A stretch of DNA of 64,000 nucleotides from Glycine soja (Eukaryota > Streptophyta > Magnoliopsida > Fabales > Fabaceae): contig NC_041021.1 of the NCBI RefSeq assembly GCF_004193775.1, positions 22,970,632 through 23,034,631 of the forward strand, read 5' to 3'. Every line of letters starts with the position of its first letter. Within the stretch, counting starts at the first letter, position 1. A model generated the notes under the pieces. It ran no database searches, was not told the DNA's origin, and worked only from the letters and a program-made list of their open reading frames with translations. A program made the position numbers and the translations under genes. Shown here piece after piece: positions 57,462 through 64,000 of the stretch.

Positions 57462-58320
57462 TGATGCAATCCTAGCCCCCAAGGGTATTGGATAGAAGAC
57501 TCCAAGAGGATTGGGCTAGAGCTGCTAAAGAAGGCCCTGGGGTTCTCATGAACCAAAGGGTAGATTTTTAGAGCCCATGGGCCAAGGTTGGGTCCACTCT
57601 TCTTTGTAAATATTACAATAGGTTTTTTCTTCTTTTTGAGCTTGTATTTTGGCCATTCTAGTAATATAGGGTTTTAGCCTTGTATTTCAGGGCATTTTGA
57701 GTAGTCTTTGTAGTAGGGACTTTTTTTGTATTTTCATGTATTTTGGCATGGGGGTGAGCTTAGCTATTATAGGGGGTGTGTAGCTAAGCTCTAGCTTTTC
57801 ATCTCAAGGAGGTGAGCTTAGCTATTAGAGAGGTGTGTGTAGCTAAGCTCTAGCTTCTTTAGGAATCTTCTCAAGGAGGTGAGCTTAGTTATTAGAGGGG
57901 TGTGTGTAGCTAAGCTCTAGCTTTTCAAGGAAGTTTTCTCAAGAAAGCTTCTCAAGGAAGCTACCTAGTCTATAAATAGAAGCATGTGTAACACTTGTTG
58001 TAATTTTGATGAATGAAAGTCTTATGAGACACACTTCAAAGTTCCACTTCTCTCGCTCTTTTATTCCTTCAATTTCGTGCTCCCCCCTTCTCTATTTCTT
58101 TTCCTCCATTAAAGCATCCTCTTCAAGCTTCTTATCCAAGGCACATCCTTGGTGGTGAAGCTCCTTCTTCCATGGCTTATTCCCTAGTGGATGGTGCCTC
58201 CCCTCTCCTCTTCTCCTTTGCCTTCCACTGCATCTCCATGGTGGAAAATCACCATTGAAGGACCTCATTGAAGCTCAAAGATCCAACCTCCATAGAAGCT
58301 CCACAAGCAAGCTTCCATCA
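57462..58320 (+). mobile_element. LTR family A, plus-strand copy
   Basis: Starts TGATGCAATCCTAGCCCCCA and ends AGCTTCCATCA, matching the other two A copies. Three tandem hairpin units, GAGCTTAGCTA ... TAGCTAAGCTC (57757-57920), are followed by TATA-like TCTATAAATAG (about 57970). No target duplication: the left flank is CTTCG and the right is AAGGG. So it is a 3' LTR or a rearranged piece, and its right border truncates an Ogre LTR. Confidence 0.75.
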
Positions 58321-59943
58321 AAGGGTGTTTCCCTCGCTCCTACGTATCCTCAATTACGATGAGGAAATCAAACCTACGTAGTTCTTTCACAACTAAATGT
58401 TGGTTAAGTTGTTTTTTTATTTTTTTCGCAAGACAGATTTTAATTGAACAAAGGTCATTTAAGGTGTTGGACCATTAAACGATCTTTTGATTTTGAAAGC
58501 AGAGAAACGTTAAGACGTTGGACCATTAACGATCTCTTATTTTTGAAAGGAGAGAAACGTTAAGACATTTGATCATTAACGATCTCTTTGTTTTTATTGA
58601 AAAGGGATGGTCGACAAAAACGGGGCATTTGCTCCTACGTATCCTCGATTTGTGGTGAGGAACTCAGACCTATGTAGTTCTTGCAAAAGCAATAAAGTTA
58701 TGTGTTGATTTTATGCTTTGAATGGTCCATTTTAACCAATAAAAGCAAAGAAGATCGATTTAAGGCATTGGACCTTAAAACGGTTTTGAGTGACTTTTGA
58801 GGATAAAGTTTGGCTTGTGAGTTGATTTTAGCCTTAGTTTCACTTTCATTATTAGTCAATTCATTTAAGGAAACTTTCAAAGAAAAACGTCTGATTGATT
58901 TTTTGATTATTTTTTTATTATTTTTTTCTAGATATTTTGATTATTTTAGTATTATTTTTTGAAGATATTTTGATTATTTTATCATTATTTTTTTGAAGAT
59001 TTAACCGAGTTACAACGTGAATGATCGCTTGGATTTTATTTTAATAGTGATTAAACAAGATGACAACACAAATGATCGGTTGAAATTCATTTTATCAATT
59101 ATTAGGCGAGATAAAGGCTTAAATAAATGGTAAAAAGCTCGTTAAAAGTGGAAGAAAAGAAAATCGAAAGTGAATGAGATGAAGATTGAAGCAAACAAGA
59201 CAAGAAATGAATTGAAATTCTCGGATTCAAACACTTACCGGTTGAAGACCGGAGAACGAACGAATAACGGACGAAGAACGATGAAGAACGGCGGAAAAGC
59301 TTCATGGATTTGTTCATGGAAATGTCTCGAAAGCGTTACGAAAGCACCTCGGCTTGAATTTTCTTCACGAAAACACATTTGTTCACCAAAAACAGCTGAA
59401 ATGCATAGCATAGGGGTCAGGGATCCTTGAAACTCACCCTCCCCTTCCTATTTATAGGAGAAATGGGGAGGTGCTTATCGCCCAAAGGCTTCTTGAGGAA
59501 GATTTCTGAGCGCACCCCAATTACTAAGTTCACCCTGCTTTTCATACTTTACGAAAAAGTTACGGAAGCCTTACGGGAGCGTTTCGGACTTGATTTTCCT
59601 CTTTTTTCTCTTGCCTTTCACCAATATTAAGTGAAATATGCTAACCCAAGGTTTTCAGAAATTTTACGGAAGCATTACGAAAGCCCCGAATGCCCCGGAT
59701 GACATTTTTTAACAAAATGAAGGTGGTTGCCACCCAGAGGCTTCTTGAGGAAGATTCCTGAATGCACCCCATAATTGATAAGTTCACCCCCCCTTCTAGA
59801 ATGTTCTGGATGAAGTTTCCTGGGTGTACTCCGAAACGTAACTTTACGAATTCCATGACAATGGGTATTAAACATTTTAAAGTGGTCAAACGGAGGTCGC
59901 ATGCTGACAAACAATGGTCCTCGGATGAAATTAGGGTATGACA
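58321..59943 (-). mobile_element. Ogre-like LTR, 3'-truncated
   Basis: The minus strand starts TGTCATACCCTAATTTCATC at 59943. TATA region CTATAAATAGG lies at about 59457. The AGAGATCGTTAATGG repeat units (58490-58590) are in their normal context (AAAAGATCGTTTAATGGTCC), which shows the state before satellite insertion seen at 28027. It stops at 58321 next to LTR A, so the PBS-proximal end is missing. Confidence 0.85.
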
Positions 59944-60175
59944 CTTTCCTTTTGATTACAATGATTATAGTTTTGATTTCAAGGAAAGAATATAATGAGC
60001 AATGTAACGACCAATAAGCGTGATTGCATGAAAATGATAAGTTGCTGAAGTATTGTGAATTTTACACAGGGCATTCAATGGAACATAAGGTCGAATCAAT
60101 TCTAATTCTCATTTAAAAACAACATTGTTCATCTTGTCAGAGCCAAAGCATAACTAGAAATAAAATAGGGACACA
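59944..60175 (-). other. Ogre ORF1-gag spacer joined directly to an LTR
   Basis: Homologous to the spacer downstream of ORF1 in the first element (7740-8000). On the minus strand it ends ATCAAAAGGAAAG exactly at the LTR start, where gag should follow. That purine run is placed like a polypurine tract. Confidence 0.6.
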
Positions 60176-60639
60176 TCAGTGCTTCCTAATTATGCGGGCC
60201 ATTAGTTCAACCATGTGTTGGCAATAATTGAGCAGACTATGAACTTCATCGAGAGCGGAGTATGTGTCAGCCATTGTCTTGGCTTTGGCTAACAACTTCA
60301 AGAGCTCTTGACTTTCATTCAGAGTGAGAGAAAACCTATCCATCCATCTCATGCCTTCTTTATGCAATAGCTCTATCACCTCTTCTCTTGCTTCCCTTTA
60401 AACCCGTAAGGTCGACACCTTCACCTGTTCGTCTCTCAGCATCTGTCCGTGACTAGCAGCTAAGTTCACCTTCTCTTTATACTAATAAATGATTATCAAC
60501 ATATTCTCTTTTGTCTTGCTCAACTACTCTTTCAAACTTCCCTTCAACCTCTGACTACTATTTAACTTATCCTCTAACATTACGCTCTTCATCCTTGATT
60601 TATCCCTCTCGGCCTTTTTAAGTTTAAGCTCATTACTGC
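60176..60639 (-). pseudogene. Ogre ORF1 copy 2, C-terminal part
   Basis: Continues copy 2 after the LTR A insertion: NELKLKKAERDKSRMKSVML (from 60639), two or three stops (near 60525 and 60485), then VIELLHKEGMRWMDRFSLTL and LAKAKTMADTYSALDEVHSL up to QHMVELMARIIRKH. It aligns with the coiled-coil C-terminus of copy 1 (RFALTLNGSQELPRLLAKAK). Confidence 0.83.
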
Positions 60640-61612
60640 TGATGTAGCTCCATTGGAGCTTGTAGGCCTGGGATCTTCTTCATCAATGGAGTCCTTTGCT
60701 TCTTGAAGATGAATGGCAATAGAATGGAGAAGGAAGAAAGATTATTGGAGACACTACTTTAAGGAGAAGATGAGTCAAGAAGAAGTTCACCACCATAGGA
60801 AGCAATGTATAAGAGCTTGAAGGTAGGAGAAGAGAATGAAAGGAGAAGGAGAGAGGGAGCATGAAATTTGTGCCTCAAAAGAGGTCTGAACTTTGAAGTG
60901 TAATCCTCAAATGATCAAAGTTGAAAAAATGCACATACATGGCCTCTATTTATAGCCTAAGTGTCACACAAAATTGGAGGGAAATTTGAATTTCTATTCA
61001 AATTTCACTTGAATTTGAAATTGAATTTGTGGAGCCAAATTTTGGAGCCAAAATTTCACTAATTATGATTAGTGAATTTTAGCTATGGTTCAGCCCACTA
61101 ATCAAAGATCAAGTCCAAGATTCTCCACTAAGTGTGCTTAGGTGTCATGAGACATATAAAACATGAAGGACATGCACAAAGTGTGACTATATGATGTGGC
61201 AATGGGGTGTAGCAAGAAAATGCTCACCTCCCCCTCTAAAATTTAATTGGATTGGGCTTCTCCCAATTCAATTAAATTTATTTTCAACCACACACATCAA
61301 ATATTCACTTAATCCATGTGAAATTACAAAACAACCCCTAATACGAAAACTAGTCTAGGTGCCCTAAAATACAAGGGCTGAAAAATTCTACATTTCTAGG
61401 GTACCTTACCTATATTATGGAGCCCTAAATACAAGGCCCAAAAATAATTAAACCTTAATCTAATATGTACAAAGATAAGCGGGCTCATACTTAGCCCATG
61501 GGCCCGAAATCTATCCTAAGGCTCATGAGAACCCTAAGGCCTTCTCTTGCATCTCTGGCCCAATCTTCTTGGAGTTTTCTATCCAATGCCCTTGCGGGGT
61601 AGGATTGCATTA
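60640..61612 (-). mobile_element. Solo LTR family A in ORF1, TSD ACTGC
   Basis: Lies between ACTGC (60635-60639) and ACTGC (61613-61617). The minus strand starts TAATGCAATCCTACCCCGC and ends GGAGCTACATCA. The terminal TG is changed to TA here; the copy at 57462 still reads TGATGCAATCC, which supports this border. At 973 bp without internal sequence, it is a solo LTR. It lacks the tandem hairpins of the other A copies in its middle, so it is a diverged subfamily. Removing it restores the ORF1 reading GALLGSSNELKLKK. Confidence 0.85.
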
Positions 61613-62830
61613 ACTGCTGCCTAACAAAGCCCCTTGGAACTTGTTTCTACTCCACTCTTCCTTTCTGGCTTTCTTTGTTTTCCGCTCTAGTGCTTTAGCC
61701 ATGGTCATGTTGACATCCTCTAGCTTGTCACATTCTTTCCTAACTCTAGTGACTGCCACCTTCAGCTTCTCCTTCGCTACTTTTGTCTGTTCAAGCTCAG
61801 ATTTCAAAGCTTGCACCTCGTCACTCTCCTCAGGCACTTTTGCCTCTTCCCCATTTAGACCATTTAGCTTTTGGAGCCAAGTTATCCCTTACGTTCTAGA
61901 TTTCAACTATTTATGATAGCCGCCTATGACACCATTGCTTCTCCCCCAAAGTTCTTTGTCTTTTCTTCCCACCTTATTGCATGCCTTACAGATCCTCTGA
62001 AGTATCTTTATATTTGCTTCTGTCATGCCTACCAAGAGTTCTTCCCAATTTGCTTTGTCCTTTCCCAAGCACATGCGATGACCTTGTAGGGGACAGACAG
62101 ATCTACTTCTATGATTAAAGACGTGGGATACCAACCATACATAAAGAGCAGGCATACAACAAACAATTCTCACACTGCTTTTCTCGCATCTTAAGTCAAA
62201 TGTATCATACGCATGTACTAAAACAATAATGACTGGGCTTTCCTTGTTGTGGTGATAAGCAAGAAAAGCGTCGATCACTGCTAGCTCCACCAGCCAATCT
62301 ACATTTAGAAATAGAACTATCCCAAACACTAGCGGTGCTAATACGTCGATGAATGACACCCACTCTCCTTGGCTTGCTAGAGTTCCCGCCTTCTCCTCCA
62401 AGCACCTCCTCTGTATTCCCGGTACTCCATTCCTACTTTGCTACACTCGATCTAATTCTCGTTCTGAGATCTTGACCACTCCTGCTATTCTCTCCATAGA
62501 AGGATAGTACCCAGAAAAGAGGTATGGCTTCCTTCCTCCTATCAGGCATCCTAAGATCCCTTCGAACTCCTCTATGGTTGTTGCTAACTGAAAGTCCCCA
62601 AAAGTGAAGCATTTGAGCGATTGGTCATAGTACTGAGTGAGAGATGCGATGACTTCAACTAACACTTCTATCATCGCCAAATCCCAGATCATCCCATATA
62701 CCTTGCTAAAAGCCTGACGTTGAACTTGATTCATCCACTGCCCCAGCTTTTGCAAGCTGGCTACTTCTAGATTTTTGACATTGACATGATAGAACCTTTT
62801 CTTAAAAGACCGTGCTAGGTCCGACCCCAT
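61613..62830 (-). pseudogene. Ogre ORF1 copy 2, N-terminal part
   Basis: ATG at 62830 (MGSDLARSFKKRFYHVNVKN) matches the inferred start of copy 1. The DUF7745-like region reads FTFGDFQLATTIEEFEGILG and GGRKPYLFSGYYPSMERIAG, then a stop near 62440, WVSFIDVLAPLVFGIVLFLN, VELAVIDAFLAYHHNKESPV and KSSVRIVCCMPALYVWLVSH. About 70 codons present in copy 1 are deleted after KANWEELL (about 62030). The coiled coil starts at SDEVQALKSELEQTKVAKEK and runs into the LTR A insertion at 61613. Confidence 0.85.
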
Positions 62831-64000
62831 GTTCGCAAGAATAGAAATTTCGATGACCAATACTTCAACACCCTATCATAGAGGAGATATGATGAATGAA
62901 TTAGGGTATGGTTATGCTATGCATGACAAACGTATTTATCAAATTGACCCATGATGCCCGAAAGACCACCCTTTTCTTATTAACAATGCATTAGGTAACA
63001 TGTTTATGCAACTCTCGATCATCTTCAAGAGAAATATATAAACCCAATCATGGTTTGTTTGTAGTTATTACCATGGTTCCCAACACATGCAACTAAGAAT
63101 GCGGTCCAGACATTCACGCTTCATTGTGACTTTTACGGCAAAGAAAAGAACACAAGGCATGAGCAACTATATGGAAGGAGTATGCATGAGTTAACATAAC
63201 ATGCAAATAATGACAACAGAAGGTATGTGGTTGGCAGCACAAAGAAACATGCTAAATGAACGAGTATGACAATGTAATGATTTATGCAAAATGCCACGTG
63301 TGAACATGATAAAATGGTAAATACATGAATGATATGTCCTATTATGACATTATGAAGATATACATGATTTGATCAAGGAAACAAAACATGGTGAGTTTGT
63401 TTTGTCTCCCTAATTTAGGAACCTAATGGAAAGGATCAAAAAGTTTGCTATCCAATAACAACTCCCAAAGGTGGTTTTATGTAACTTTTAATGGCTTCTA
63501 GAGATATCATCCTCTTAGTTAACAACATTGTGGTGGTAGGGTCTACTAGCGACAATGCATCATTAAAAGAGGAAAACCCTAAAATGAGGCTTCACTGTTA
63601 TCAAGCGAGTTAGAGACCCAACATGACCACAGATCCACCTCCACTCCCTGTGTCTCACATAGACCCAGGTATAGGGCCTAATATCTCAACGTGTGTGCAA
63701 AAGTGTAGGTGCCATCTGTGCATAGAGAAATCTAAGAATTACCCCACCCTACTTGCCAAGCAAACAGACAACTCCAAGGTAGATGCAACAAGTACGTCAC
63801 ATGTCGTCTACCCAGGATTCAATGGCACAAAAATGTTTCTAACTACGAACGTAATAGATAGACAGATACACACCAAAAGGAAATAACATGGCAAAGATTA
63901 AACACAAATATGGAAAAAAAAAGGATAAAAGAAAAAAGGGAACATAAATAAAGAAAAAGTCACGATAAAATTGCACACTGATCAAATGGCTTAATTTTCT
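62831..64000 (-). other. Ogre 5' leader of the second unit, runs off the window
   Basis: Homologous to 10858-11709. The last bases (CACGATAAAATTGCACACTG, about 63961) match about 11660-11690 of the first element, whose PBS begins about 30 bases further on. The PBS and 5' LTR of this unit are therefore expected just outside the window. The 87-aa frame at 63623-63886 has no counterpart and is not a gene. Confidence 0.7.

Noticed and set aside
57265..57495. A LINE ORF1 (DUF4283-like) gene
   Set aside because: Only DDALAITIPKEEYCAGLEAC is suggestive; the rest runs into LTR A, so the family cannot be settled.

Overview
The window looks like repeat-dense plant heterochromatin, most likely from a soybean-type legume (Glycine) and probably pericentromeric. 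The grounds are recognisable Ogre/Tat gag and ORF1 proteins, a Cassandra TRIM carrying a 5S-rRNA-like domain, CACTA ORFs of the soybean type, and LTRs studded with the palindrome core AATCGATT. These assignments come from recall of family hallmarks; no database search was run. I see no intact host gene, tRNA or rRNA gene. Every long reading frame is a decayed transposon ORF or a broken host-gene fragment.

Layout. 1-13651: a minus-strand Ogre-like element. Its 5' LTR (11730-13651), PBS, ORF1 and gag can be read leftwards. Pol is missing, and the probable 3' UTR is full of tandem repeats (24-bp, 128-bp, about 193-bp and CT-rich) and carries a solo LTR (4451-5520). 13652-16525: remnants nested in one another, namely an LTR family 'A', a copia/Sirevirus-like LTR 'B' and Cassandra. 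17546-36935: an array of about 334-bp tandem monomers (about 19 copies, roughly 6.2 kb once insertions are removed), split by LTR B with LTR C nested inside it (20007-22763), by the 3' end of an Athila-like element containing an Ogre solo LTR (25192-31786), by a truncated Ogre LTR (31787-33205), and by a chromovirus-like solo LTR (34490-36834).

37014-43625: a cluster of same-strand host-gene fragments (a LAZY/DRO1-like exon, KIN-12 kinesin coiled coil, UGT85-type glucosyltransferase), split by a 3.8-kb LTR that has its own TATA box, a putative intron and an acidic ORF. 44240-53818: a plus-strand CACTA transposon with TNP2 transposase and an En/Spm plus Ulp1-like second gene. It is broken by two LTR insertions and stop codons, and ends in subterminal repeats and a CACTA terminus. 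53819-57461: AT-rich sequence, a second CACTA-like subterminal block, microsatellites and gag debris. 57462-64000: LTR A, a truncated Ogre LTR, and a second minus-strand Ogre-derived unit that keeps ORF1 but lacks gag and pol. Its PBS and 5' LTR should lie just beyond position 64000.

Nine LTR insertions have a 5-bp target-site duplication and no internal region, and no element is complete. Unequal recombination therefore seems to have been active here. Many inactivating changes are C-to-T or G-to-A transitions, as expected in heavily methylated DNA. The best candidates for new biology are the 334-bp array with its exon-like core, the LTR/satellite chimera found at two places, the spliced ORF-bearing 3.8-kb LTR, the cluster of captured gene fragments, the ORF1-only Ogre derivative, and the AATCGATT palindromes shared by unrelated LTR families.
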